DNA of 64,000 nucleotides, taken from Syncephalis plumigaleata. Lineage: Eukaryota > Zoopagomycota > Zoopagomycetes > Zoopagales > Piptocephalidaceae. Below, piece by piece: positions 35,103 through 46,860 of the stretch (the stretch's first letter is position 1; every line of letters begins with the position of its first letter). The position numbers and the translations under genes are program-made. The stretch is taken from positions 434,001 to 498,000 of the forward strand of contig JAIXMF010000017.1 of assembly GCA_025201365.1 (NCBI GenBank). The letters run 5' to 3'. Under the pieces are notes generated by a model. That model searched no databases. It was not told the DNA's origin and worked only from the letters and a program-made list of their open reading frames with translations.

Positions 35103-36943
35103 TGTGCTAATGGGGGTGTTAGTACAATTACAACATTATTACTCTACTATTTGATGTAGCAGTCGTAGTGAGTGGATGTGTGTGTGTTTTCATTCCTTTG
35201 CTGCAGCTAGCATTAGAAAGAAGACACGTACACACACACACACCCGCATACATACATAGACGCACACTATTTTACCATTCTTTCACGACCGACCAACCAA
35301 CCAACCAACCCATACCACCCTTGGCACTATTATTTCCACTTTATAGTCCTCCTCCTCTTGTTTACTCATCTACTCTGTTTCTCTTTCTTCTTCTTTCTTC
35401 TTATCTCTCACTCACTTACTTTTACTTTGTGTGTGTGTCTTTCTTTCTTTGACCTAGGTAGACACTTGTTTCACTGATTTGTTTTCATTATTGGTTTTAT
35501 TCGGTTGAACACTTTGTGGTTATTGTTGTTTCTACATTGAACTACTTACTGATTACTACTGCAACCACTACTACTAGCACGCTAGTTATCAAAGACTGCG
35601 CGTCTACTGCATTACCACGTATCAAAATAACGACGTGTTGCAAGTAGGTTTTTGTTTTGCCATTACTTCTTCTAGGTAAGTAGAAAGAATTGAAACCGCG
35701 TCTATATATGCATTATATCATCCTAGCATTAGCAACTCGTATCACATTTGGCTGATTGAGAGATAAAGGAGACATCAGCACTTGTAGCAATAGCAGTAGT
35801 AATGTAATGGTAATAGTAACGGCTTAGGTGATCATGCATCGTAGTAGTTGCGCTATTGTAATGCATAGCGATGCTTGATGGACGGAATCCATTCCTATGT
35901 ATGCCTGTAAATGATGCTTTAAGATGCTATATTACGCGACGTGTTTTTATTCGATATAAGGTTGCCTTCTTGCTCTTGCTGTTCTTGCTGTTCTTCTTGG
36001 TAATGCCACGCCTTTCTAGTCTTCTTTTAAATAACATTGATATTTGTTGATAATAATCGCACAAGTAACCCAAGAAACGTTGTTGCCTACCACGTGCGAT
36101 ACATACACATTGGCGCGTAGATATCATTCTCATGATCATTCGATTTCCTTGTAGTGCTAATTTCCTTTTTTTTCCCTCATCTGTTCACGAGTATAACTAG
36201 ACACAATAGTCATGTCGTGTGTAGATGTGTGGGTGTGGGTGTACGGGTGGGCTGTCGTGTTTTGTACTACGTTCATTGGTTAACATAGACTGTTGCTATT
36301 ATTTCTATGAATGGATTTGGTCGGCGGTTGATTGTGTTTGATGACGCTATCGCTTGCCTAATTTGCTTTATGCCACTTTTCATCCCTTGACCATACGCGT
36401 ACTCACTCACTCACTCACTTTCTTGTTCTCTTCACCCACGCTGGCCTTTACGCTTTAGTTTATCTCACTCTCCTTTTCCCCGAAGGTTCCCACTATTAAC
36501 GGGATCGGTATTTTCCGTATTTCCCCTTTCATTCTCGCTCATCTTGTTCTTTGATTACTACGTTTACCTTTTTACCGTATAATCACGTTGATTATTCCTC
36601 CTTGCACTGAGTCGTAACAGATTGCACGCATACACACAGACACCAGAGCTTGTCAATAGCCTGTTACATATTGGGTATGTCTACGAGTGATGCATAACAC
36701 AGTGTACTACGCTTGTTTCAGAGTTTTTGTTTTGGGATTCTATATTGTGATTGTTGCGTTATTACTACCGTTAGCAATATGTGTGAAATAGAACGAGTGG
36801 GATGGCATAATGGTTGTGTTCAACCATAACACAGAAACTATTTTGTAATAATAATTGTAATATCGATGTCATCATTTGCTTATATTTCTTTTATCATTCA
36901 CTCATTCTCTAGTTATACACGATATAGTAATTGCCCTCAGTGA
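33034..36943. other. 3.9-kb region without a supported gene; probable long 5' leader of the Ssn6 gene
   Basis: Sits between the divergent Sos7-like and Ssn6 genes. Contains GTGA/ATGAGTGA repeats (33778-33822), GAGAAA runs (34653-34672), CGAACGAG repeats (34925-34963), a TATG microsatellite (35071-35104), CA tracts (35229-35243), long TTTCTTTC/TCTTCT pyrimidine tracts (34100-34140, 35370-35455) and GTAAGT-type donors at about 34421 and 35677 that could belong to untranslated exons. A 70-codon open frame at 35927-36139 (minus) is basic but resembles nothing I know. Confidence 0.4.
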
Positions 36944-39900
36944 GGGATTGACACGCTGGCTGCTGCACACGCTCAAACGTCGGTAGACCGACGAAGTTAT
37001 CAACAACAAGCATCGCATTACCCGACTGGCGCGTATCAAACGACTAATCCTAGTACAACGTCGCAGCCTTTCTCTCGGCCCAATACAGGTCCACCACCGC
37101 AACAACAACAACAACAGCAGCAGCAGCAGTCATTATCTGCTGTTGGAACATCAGGTCAAGCACCGCAAAAACTACCACCATCAGGATCGCATCCTTCTTA
37201 TTCACCTCATCACATACCACATTCGCAGCAGATTCCACCTCGATCTACACCCGTACAATCCACGATGGCAAATAGTGCATCGACATTGGCTCCTGTTCAT
37301 CATCATCATCATCATTCGGCGTCTCATCCACACCAACAACAACAGCAGCAGCAACCGCAGCAGCAACAACAACAACAACATCCACACCATCATCACCACC
37401 ATTCACAATCGGCTATGGTCGAGCATGGCCCCGGTGTGAATGTCGGTCATCCTATGTCACATCCTCATGGACACGCACAAGCTATGAATCCAGGTGTGCC
37501 AACAAGCATGGGTGGCAATGTTGGCGGTGGACACATGACGGCAAGCGGTGCCAATAATGCGCCACCCGGCGGTATGTCCAACAATAGCAATATGCAAATG
37601 AATGGTCCCACTCCTGTTCCAAGCACACCAGGTCCAGCAAATGGTGGTGCAGGTCAGCCGGGATCTGTATCCTCGGCAACTCCACATTCGCAGGCATCGC
37701 AACAACAACAGCAGCAGCAACAACAACAACAACAACAACAATCCGCATCATCGCAGCAACAACAACAGCAGCAGCAACCAACCACTGCTACACAACGACT
37801 TGCCGCTATCAATGAGCAAACGTGGATTCAGTTGGGTACAATTGCCGATCAGATGCAAGATTACGATCGAGCTATCTCATGCTTTGAATCCGCCCTACGT
37901 CACAATCCTTACTCTGTACCCGCGTTGACAAAGATTGGCGTGTTATGCAAGAGTCGTAATCAATTCCAGCGGGCTGTCGAGTACTTTCAACGTATCATCA
38001 ATGTAGACAATAACAACGGAGAGATCTGGGGATTGCTGGGACATTGCTATTTGCTGATGGATGATTTGCAAAAAGCGTATAATGCCTATCAACAAGCACT
38101 TTATCTCTTACCAAATGCTAATGTAAGTTATACTAAACCAAACTCATCTAATCCTTGCTTATGCAATGCTACTTGATTATTAGGACGCGAAACTTTGGTA
38201 TGGCATTGGTATACTTTACGATCGATACGGATCTTATGAACACGCGGAAGAAGCATTCTCGGTGTCATTGCGTATTGATCCCAAATACGAAAAGGCAGGC
38301 GAGATCTATTTCAGATTAGGTATTATCTATAAGCAATTGCAGAAATATAATATTAGTCTCGATGTAAGTAACGAGTATAATGCCATACTAGTTAACTAAT
38401 CGATTTGTCCATGTCAGTGCTTCCGATATATTCTACCAAATCCGCCACCTCCTCTAAGTGAACTGGATATATGGTTCCAGATCGGTAATGTGCATGAACA
38501 ACAAAAAGAGGTAAGTTATCGATATAGTGACCTATTTATTGATTAAATAAATACTTATATAACATATAATATAAATATAAATAGTACGCACTAGCAAAAG
38601 AAGCCTTTGAACGTGTATTGGCCACCAATCCCAATCATGCTAAGGCACTGCAACAATTAGGATGGCTCTATCATCAACCGCAATGCGCCTTCCATAACCA
38701 AGATCATGCCGTTCAGTGTATGACTCGATCATTAGAAATTGGTACGTGTAGACGCGATTAATATCAATATAGATATAATTGCTCATCTATTACAACGAAT
38801 AGATCCAAATGATCCACAATCATGGTATTTATTGGGACGATGCTATATGGCAAAACAGAATCATAATAAGGCATATGAAGCATACAGCAAGCAGTGTAAG
38901 TAGTAGTATAATATTACAAGTTAACCATTGTGATATAACTAACAATGATCAACATTGTAACAACAGATATCGTGATAGTCGTAATCCTACTTACTGGTGC
39001 TCTATCGGTGTACTCTACTATCAAATCAACCAATATCGTGATGCACTCGATGCTTACACACGAGCCATTCGACTTAATCCGTATATAAGTGAAGTATGGT
39101 AAGTTATATATCACAATACATGAATTGTATTCCATTTACTAACTATTATCATAACAAAAAGGTATGATCTTGGTACTTTGTACGAGTCATGCAATAGTAA
39201 TCAAACGAGTGATGCTCTTGATGCTTATCAACGAGCAGCTGAACTTGACCCAACTAATCCACACATTAAACAACGACTACAACTACTACGCAGTCGACAG
39301 GCTAATGGTGGTAATGCTCCAATGTAAGTGATTATCCTACCTGTAATTGTTTATATTATCCTATAACTAATTGATACTGTGTACATACAGTCAAACGAGT
39401 GCTCCAATGCCACAGGATGTCAATCCAGCTGCCTATCAAACGCAGAATAGCTATGGTGGATCGGCGAGTATAGCCGCTCATGGATCATCATCATCACATC
39501 CACCACCGCCATTCCATTCATCAGGACCTTCTCATCCTCCAGCAGCAGTAGCAGCTCATCAACAACAACAACATCAGCATCAACAACAAGCACCCTCATC
39601 CATGAATCCATTATCTCATCGTGGTAGTGGTAGTGGTCCTACACCATCAATGGTAAGTAATATCATAGCATCAATATTCATTATTAGTTATTAACTCTTG
39701 TGTGTGTGTATAGCATGAACAAGGAAGATTACCTGCTCCTAACAATATGCGTCCTAATGGTGATCATCGTCCATCTCCACCATCTGGTGCATCATCCTCT
39801 CAACATCCATCATTATCGCATAATACACCACGTATTGCTGATATTAATGGACATCATCATGATCCAGCCATTCATGGTCAGAATACAATGCCCCTATGCA

Positions 39901-41317
39901 GCAATATCCACCTAATGGTGGACCTTCATCGAATCATGGCAAAACAACAACAGTAACAATAATGCAGATAATCGATTACCATCTATGGCATCCATGCCAG
40001 CATCAAAATTGCCTCCTTCTTCAGCAGCAGCAGGACATCCAACACATCCAACTACAGATGTACCATCTACAATGTCTACGAGTAATAATGTACAGAATAA
40101 TAATATGCTACCTTCACATTCTTCTTCATTACCTCATCCATCACATCGTTACTCACACTCTCAGGATCGTATGGATGGCAATATCAAGATGGAGCCTGGT
40201 ATGCAAGCAAATGGTGCTGTACCATCATCCAATAACGAAGTATCATCATCATCATTATCACATCAACCGACACATGAGCAGCAGTATCAGCGTCAACATC
40301 AACATCAACGTAACTCATCTATGAATGGTGTAGTGCCACAGTCAAGTATAGAGACTACAAAGAGAGAACGTGAATCATCAGTACAACCTACTGCTGCTAC
40401 TACTACTGCTACTACTGGTAATACTCATCATGCTACAACTTCTATGGATCAACAACAGCAACTACAACAAGCTCATCATCATACAGCACCATCTCCTCAA
40501 CCATCTATTCCACCTTCCTCTTCTCTTCAATTTCTAACCGAGTAATCGATGATAATTATGATGAAGATGTTGTATCTGCTCTAGTTAGTATGAGTGGAGG
40601 GCGTACTACTACTACTACTGCTACTACTACTAGCAATAGTAGTACTACTTTACCAGAACGTACACACATCAATGAAGATACTACAAACTCATCGTCTATA
40701 CAACAGCAAATGGCTAAACGATCACTTTCACCTGCTCCTGAACCATCATCCGATCCATTACTTAAACGTAGTAAATTGAATGATCATAATAATGCCAATG
40801 AGATATCTGCACCTTCTACTACTACTTCCACTACTTCATCAACACATCAAGTAGCAGATGTAACAATGACAGCTACTACAAAAGTAACCAGTGCAACATT
40901 ACTATCACCACCATCACCGAACGAGTTAAACAGGATACACTAGTTTCATCTGCACCATCACCGCCACCTGCACCTATACCTGCAACAACTACACCATCGA
41001 CATCATCATCTACAAGATCACCTCCTACATCTCATACTACATCTCATACAGCTATTACTACTACATCTGCTACTACTACTGCTACAAGTACAAGTACACC
41101 CATGATAACTGAACATGGTAATAATCATCAGAATCATCAGAATCATCATGACGATGACGATGATGCTGAAGATGGTGAGATTGTTGATGATCCACCAACA
41201 ACAGTACACACATCATCATCTAATCATGAAGCATTAGCAAATACTGCTACTACTACTTCATCTTCTAAATCAATGGTGGCATCTTCAGTTACACCGTCTA
41301 CATCAACGACCTCTTAA
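36944..41317 (+). CDS. SSN6: General transcriptional corepressor Cyc8/Ssn6
   Basis: TPR subunit of the Tup1-Ssn6 corepressor. After Gln/His-rich sequence (polyQ at 37105-37132, 37337-37379, 37696-37740) come tandem TPRs: AINEQTWIQLGTIADQMQDY, DRAISCFESALRHNPYSVPA, LTKIGVLCKSRNQFQRAVEY, GEIWGLLGHCYLLMDDLQKA, KLWYGIGILYDRYGSYEHAE, IYFRLGIIYKQLQKYNISLD, ALAKEAFERVLATNPNHAKA, PQSWYLLGRCYMAKQNHNKA and PTYWCSIGVLYYQINQYRDA, with the LPNPPPPL spacer typical of Ssn6. The C-terminal half is disordered, with NRVIDDNYDEDVVSALVSMS and a conserved KRSLSPAPEP-like stretch. One-base losses fit at the CCCC at 39891-39894, AAAA at 39941-39944, TTT at 40531-40533 and AAA at 40928-40930. The start codon is not resolved: the frame is open from 36944, the first in-frame ATG is 37265, and an upstream exon is likely. 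Confidence 0.9.
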
Positions 41318-41475
41318 AAACATGTAACTTTTCTGATATTTTCCATTCTTCATTCTATTGGCATGAATTTCATGTAAGCCACTAAAATAAAACTTCGTGC
41401 TTTACTCATAGGATTGATTCAATAGTAACCACACACATATATATATATATTCATATAATGCAATACGTTATTATT

Positions 41476-42311
41476 TTATCGACGTCCCTTTTTACCCTTC
41501 TTCTTCTTTGCACTCTTGGATGTAGAAGTGGCAGTATCAGTTGTTGTAGTGGCACTTGATTCATCTGCATGTGCTTTAGATGTTGATGTTGATGCACTTG
41601 CTCCTCCAAATGCTTCATTGAGTGCTGCCCATTCAGGTGGTACATTGCTAGGAGCTGGTGGTAGTGTGGGTTGAATCTCTGGCAGTAGTGCACCCACTTT
41701 ACGCATTAATGTTTTACCTAGTAAATATTTAGTTACTACTAGTGAATAGAATGATGCATTGCTATAAACTAGACTTACGATTAGGCACTGCTTGATTAGC
41801 AGGTCGACCATCAACCTTTAATTGTACTCGTACTCGTCCTAGAACACCGAAATCGCGTGGATGCATTTTATGTGGCTATTAGCATTATGATTATTATTCC
41901 ATATAGATATGAATGTATATATTTGAGTTAGTTAAATAAATGTACAATCAATGGAATGAATATACGTTACCTCAAATGCTACCATTAAGCGTAGTTGTTT
42001 GCTTGCTTCAACAATGGCGCGTGCATCAGGTTTAGGATAAGCTAGTGATTTGGGCACTTTACGACCATGTTCAAGTGAACGATCCGCGTCAAAGTAGATT
42101 GGATAGAGGCACACCCAACTAACAATAGCAATAATAAGAGAAATCACATAACGTCAGGTCACATTGGCAAGAAAGATTGAATTTCTACTTACTCTTTAAA
42201 TAGTTCGTCTGATTCTACGTAGCGTACATTACCATAACCTTCTACTTGATGTACTTGATCATCAACGGTAGACAAAGCATAGTCCATGTCATCTACATCA
42301 ATATCGTCCAT
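41476..42311 (-). CDS. SRP19: Signal recognition particle 19 kDa subunit (SRP19/Sec65)
   Basis: Binds SRP RNA and promotes SRP54 assembly for ER targeting. The first exon encodes MDDIDVDDMDYALSTVDDQV (ATG at 42311). Then WVCLYPIYFDADRSLEHGRK, VPKSLAYPKPDARAIVEASK, QLRLMVAFE, PHKMHPRDFGVLGRVRVQLK and RKTLMRKVGALLPEIQPTLP, the full SRP19 core (WVCxYPxYxDxxxxxxxGRxxP ... HPxDxxxxGRVRVQLK). The Lys-rich ending KSAKKKKGKKGRR is also typical. Three introns join in frame with no break. Stop at 41476-41478. Confidence 0.92.
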
Positions 42312-42599
42312 AGTGCAGAGAGAGAATGTAGACAATAGTGTATGAGATTCGTGTAGAGAGTAAAGAAAAGGAAAGATAATAACAAGAATACATGTACTAA
42401 AAGGAAGAGAGAGCGAGATAGCAGTGTGTTAATTGGATGTAGGATGATATCAACAATGTGCTTACCACTTTAATTGTATACATTCAGCATTGATTACCAT
42501 ATTATTGTTATTAGGAACAGTTCATTATTGACAATTTGTATATATTTAGTTTATTGACAAGAAATAACTAGCCATTAACTACTTCTAATGAGGCACTTT

Positions 42600-43216
42600 T
42601 TAGTAGCCAGTGGACTTTTTACATGTACCGGCCCATTGACCTGCCTTAATGTCGCACTTCAAGCCGGCACCGCACTTGGTGTGTTCGTTATTGCAGAAAC
42701 CGTCTACAGTGGTGGTGACCTTGACACAGATGGTCTCAGTTTTACCTGGCATGTGGTCGCAAGTTAGACCAAGACCTGGACGGCACACATAGTTGCCACC
42801 GCACGTGTTGCCATGACCAACGGTGATCTTATCACCACCTGGAGCTGGACCTGGACCTGGAGCTGGGCCTGGACCGGGAGCGGGACCTGGGGCTGGGTAG
42901 CCACCACCGCTCTTGATGCAAATGCCAGCCCATTGACCAGACTTAACATCGCAGGTATAGCCGCTGGTGCAGATGACGTTCTCAACGTTGCATGCTTGGT
43001 TAGGCTGAGCGAGTCTGACGCAGGTCTTCTCGGTCTTATGGGGACTAGTCGGCAGTAAAGACCTTGATCAGCGCGGCAAATACGAGTGGAGTCGTTACAT
43101 TTCTCGCCGTGGCCAACAGCGTCACCAGTTTGTTGGTACTTTGGGAAGGCATCGGCGGTAAAGATGGCGACCGAGGCGAAGATGACGGCAACAGCGGTGG
43201 AAGTGAAGTGAACCAT
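42600..43216 (-). CDS. Secreted protein with two cysteine-rich modules
   Basis: Starts with a signal peptide, MVHFTSTAVAVIFASVAIFT then ADAFP. Two related modules follow. Module 1: VGHGEKCNDSTRICRADQG, YCRLVPHKTEKTCVRL, NQACNVENVICTSGYTCDVK, SGQWAGICIKS. Module 2: VGHGNTCGGNYVCRPGLGL, TCDHMPGKTETICVKV, CNNEHTKCGAGLKCDIK, AGQWAGTCKKS. A Pro-Gly-Ala linker of repeated PGPAPG joins them. Cysteine spacing repeats in both, so this is an internal duplication; about ten cysteines per module region suggest a disulfide-knotted extracellular fold. The first module needs one missing base at the GGGG at 43040-43043 (CCCC on the coding strand) to stay in frame. I cannot name the family. A small secreted Cys-rich product in a fungus could act in the wall or as an effector; that is inference. 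Confidence 0.75.
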
Positions 43217-43577
43217 GTTGAATATGCTTGTGCTTGTGCTTGTAGTTTATAGGCAAGTGCTAGTTGGTTGGTTGGTTGAATGTGTGTGTGTGTGGATTTT
43301 TGAAGATGAAGATACAAATGCAGATGTTGTTTGATGCTGAAGAATAAACAAAAAAGAACTCTTTTGATGAGTTGAGCTAGTAGTGCTGAATGCTGAAGAT
43401 GTGTTGAAGATGTAGAACTAGTAGGATTGACGAATTTACGACTTGCTTTTATAGCTATGAGGTTTGTCTAATCATACAACAAGTGTAAAGATAAAAATAG
43501 AGCGCTGTCAATGAACATGGCGATACCATGTTCAATGTGACTACAATGTTTACACGCCATCATTAGCAGCGACCATA
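43217..43577. other. Promoter region of the cysteine-rich protein gene
   Basis: Upstream of the minus-strand Cys-rich gene. Contains CTTGTGCTTGTGCTTGTAG repeats and a CCAACCAACC/TGTGTG tract close to the start. No gene supported. Confidence 0.35.
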
Positions 43578-44219
43578 GTGATAACCATTAGCAAGGTCGT
43601 TGACCAATTCAACGCTTTATTCTTCGGATATCGTCTAGAACATGATCCGGTTCTCAATACGGCAATTTCGCACGGCATACTCGATGTTTGTGTGTGTATG
43701 TGTCATAGAATCAATCTTACACTCGTGAATAGTGATGGTTACAACAACCGCAAAGGCCATACACACACACACACACGCGCGTACACAATACAAGTGGCAT
43801 TGATGAAGACTTTGCGCCGACCATTTCTACAGCATCTTGATCATCTTATTGGTCCGTCGATGAGTGTAACCGATCTAGACAATAACAATGAAGTAAAAGT
43901 GGCAGAAACTATTCGTGTCTATTTTGATGAATGAAGAAGACGATGTAAAAATAGCCATTGTAGAATCTTCCATGTTCACTCTTAAAACAGAACAGAAAAC
44001 ACCGACCCTACCATTAACTATGCGTAAGATGTTTCCATTACTTGATATGTGTCAATGACACGAGAATAACTACCGTTTATACGTCGGCAATAAACGAATG
44101 GAGGTATGGCCGTCCTTTGTAGGGATGCACAAAGCCATTGCATTGCGTGAGTCGATACTACTTTGTTTACTACTAGCGTGGAAAACAAAGCGTAAACAGG
44201 AAAGAAGCAATGACGTCGT
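43578..44219 (+). CDS. Possible gene or gene remnant, unrecognised
   Basis: An open frame from an ATG at 43578 (MITISKVVDQFNALFFGYRL) contains a CA-repeat-derived His/Thr stretch, then MKTLRRPFLQHLDHLIGPSM, EVKVAETIRVYFDE. Beyond its stop, two further open stretches read EEDDVKIAIVESSMFTLKTE and ENNYRLYVGNKRMEVWPSFV with GMHKAIALR, look coherent and sit one base out of frame. A GTGAGT..CTACTAG pair near 44150-44178 could be a short intron. The whole could be one protein of about 190 residues with sequence losses, or a pseudogene. No family recognised. Confidence 0.3.
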
Positions 44220-44792
44220 GACTAGTTGTTGTTCTACACTGCACGCATAACCTTTGAAGCAATGTCAACAACTCAGCACTAGTCTAATAATAGATCGATG
44301 ACAAGAAGAGTAACGACATAGAAAATACAGTGTTTTTCCATCCAATTAACACTGTTAAATTTTGTGTTTATTACTAAATAGATTTGCACTATTATTAACA
44401 CCATTATTGCATTGTTATTATCATTGAGTAGTTGTCATGGCCTGCAGTTGAGGGAGATGTTAATGATTGCGATATCATATATTACAATAGTTTTAACAAG
44501 TTATGATAAATTGACAGGAACATTTAGTAAAGACAACATGAATGCTTGTTTTATTCGGTGCATTGTTATAATGGCATTCGAGATTATTCAGATAGCAAGC
44601 TTCAATCAAGCAGAATGAAATGATGCCGTAGTACATGTGCTACCGAGCAAATCCTCTATACATTGAGAAGCATTCATCAGTTTGTACAGCTTGATGTCTC
44701 AATTGCTGCTATAGTTGATTTATTCGATCAATCATCCAGTTCATAGAAAGTATTTGCATGTGTTATGGTTAATGATGTATAAACACTTCTTA

Positions 44793-46440
44793 TTAACAAA
44801 TAGTATGATTTATTGATTTGCTATAATTCGCCGTATTCTGTATTATTTGCACACGGCTATAATCGGGACTACATATCGTGCCAAACATTGTATAATTATC
44901 CACTTGTTCGTCCGTGTTCGGCACTTCCAATTCGCGTATTATCTCCTTTGCATTGATGTCTACAAGCAATCGACTTTCTATAAGATCATGATCTCTTGTA
45001 ATAAACTCATAAAGATCTCCTATAATATTTCTAGTGAAAATAGCGCCCGGTATCTGTAATACTTGATCGTCATCGTAGGTTAAGTCTGTCCATACTTTTG
45101 CCGGTCTGCAACCATATATTAAATGCGTGTATCCAGCCCTTAACAATGGGTAGGTATATGTTGGTCAGATATAGTGTAGAATTAGTAGTATGACTTTGAC
45201 CATTGGATGCTACACTGTGAATTATGTATACACTATAATTAGAACTACTATATAAATTGAGGAGCACATGCGAATTGCATGAATAATAAATAAATAGCCG
45301 CGCATTCGCCATACTCTCAGGTAGTTCAAACCAGCCATTTCGCCATTGTACAACAGGATTATTGCTCGAGAACTGGTATAATGCCCATTCAATACGACCC
45401 ACATCATCTTTGACGATTCTTGCTGTGTATACTATTGCTGTATTATTGGTTGTTTTATAGAAATGGACTGCATTCCATGTATCATCAATGTTCCCTGGAC
45501 ACATGATACTGTTATCTATATCGAATACCATTATATGGTCTAAGTTCATTGGTTGTTAGTACTAGCTATAATACATCATTTTACAATTACTACACTTACA
45601 AATTGGCCAAAATCTGTATGATTGCTGCAATTCATGCACTAATAATGCCCATTTCCCCTCAATTGTCTCCACTCTATATGGTACTGGAACATCGAATGTA
45701 GTGAAGACACCACCATGATTTCGAGAAAGTATTTTTACATTATAGCTGGTATTGTTCTCAATTGTCTTAGGAGATACGGCTATGTAATGGTCACCCTTGG
45801 CATAGTAATACTGAACTTCATTAGCGTTACCCAGCGAAAGGGTGTTTGGCGATGTAGAGAATGTAGTGTTATATACATTATTATGGTTTGATCTAAAATT
45901 TGAATGGGGCAAATATTCTAAACTATAATTATGAGTTGATGTCCCGTCCAAGCGGATTTGTTGTATGATAATTAAATCATTATCTCCAGCTTCTGTGATA
46001 TAACATACTCCATTTTTATCAGATTCCAGATCGATATGCGTGGTCTTGCATCGTCCATATCGCCAATTATTCTCGGTGCTCACTCGTCGACGATATGTGT
46101 TGTACCAGTCCACATTCTCTAGTAGATCGGCTCGTTTATCCGATGTACATGGATTGTTGACATCCGTGCGTACACACCATAATACGAAATCCATTTCTTT
46201 AGCATAATAGGCTCCCGATAGGAAATCCCTATGGTATAGTGCTTGCCATAATACTGTATCATTTCGAATACTGCTTCTTAACGAGCGACAACATGCTGAT
46301 AAACGCAATAATTCGATATGACCAAGTAGACTACGGAAGACACGCTGGTCATGAAAGGGAAGAGTATTCAGACAGACGAGTAATCTACAAGACGAGTTGG
46401 AATTACTCGATATTTCAGTAGTAGTAGTAGTAGTAGACAT
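44793..46440 (-). CDS. F-box-like protein inside the transposon
   Basis: Starts MSTTTTTTEISSNSNSSCRL (ATG at 46440). An F-box-like helix set follows: LNTLPFHDQRVFRSLLGHIE, LLRLSACCRSLRSSIRNDTV, LWQALYHRDFLSGAYY. The remaining 400 or so residues are beta-rich, with short repeated Trp/Tyr-containing segments (YLPHSNFRSNHNN, YRVETIEGKWALLV, TWNAVHFYKTTNNTAIVYTA, RIEWALYQFSSNNP), perhaps a propeller. A GTAAGT..TATAG intron lies near 45566-45600. Two frame changes occur, near 45549-45556 (one missing base) and near 45130-45150 (one extra or two missing), so this may be a decaying gene. An F-box protein would pair with SKP1, whose gene is 3.4 kb away, but F-box genes are numerous and this need not be linked. 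Confidence 0.5.
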
Positions 46441-46527
46441 AGTGGAATGGAATAAGAAAGGCGATATGGGGTAGAGAAATACGATGACGTTATTTCAATC
46501 AAGAATACACAAATAAATCATACGCAA

Positions 46528-46860
46528 GTGTGGATAATAATGAAGCATGGTGTTCAAGTCATTCTAATTGACGAGATATCCTACTGTCACTTGTCATGCC
46601 TTCTTAATATGAGTACAATCTATAACGATATACTAATTCATTATTCTATTAGATGCACACATCAGAATTGTAAAGATGACATGAATGGTAAAGGATTCGA
46701 GTATCATGTATGGAATCGGGATATGGCAGCATGTCTGAATGTTATTCAGATTATTCTCAGTCTTCGCAATGGAAATGGTGTTCCAACACAATTTCATCAA
46801 AGTTTCATTACTTCTAAACGTACAAGAAATGAAGGACAACAAATAGCAACTTATCCGTGA
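46528..46860 (+). pseudogene. Fanzor (eukaryotic TnpB-like) nuclease, C-terminal remnant
   Basis: About 110 codons survive. GVQVILIDE matches the beta strand and catalytic Glu region before the zinc-binding part of RuvC-type TnpB/Fanzor proteins. IRCTHQNC then VWNRDMAACLNVIQIILSLR with NGNGVPTQFHQ matches the family end: a CxxxxC zinc half, the WNRD segment holding the last RuvC Asp, the A..LN helix and a G..P..F close. The first zinc half should follow IDE, but the reading is disturbed there (a TVTCH stretch appears in another frame). No N-terminal wedge or RuvC-I/II sequence is found upstream; the F-box-like gene lies there on the other strand. The protein is therefore truncated and not functional as it stands. 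It ends 105 bases before the transposon's right end, the usual place for TnpB/Fanzor genes, where the guide RNA is encoded. Confidence 0.68.

Noticed and set aside
35927-36139. Basic 70-residue open frame on the minus strand
   Set aside because: No homology recognised and composition fits a chance frame in a T-rich region.
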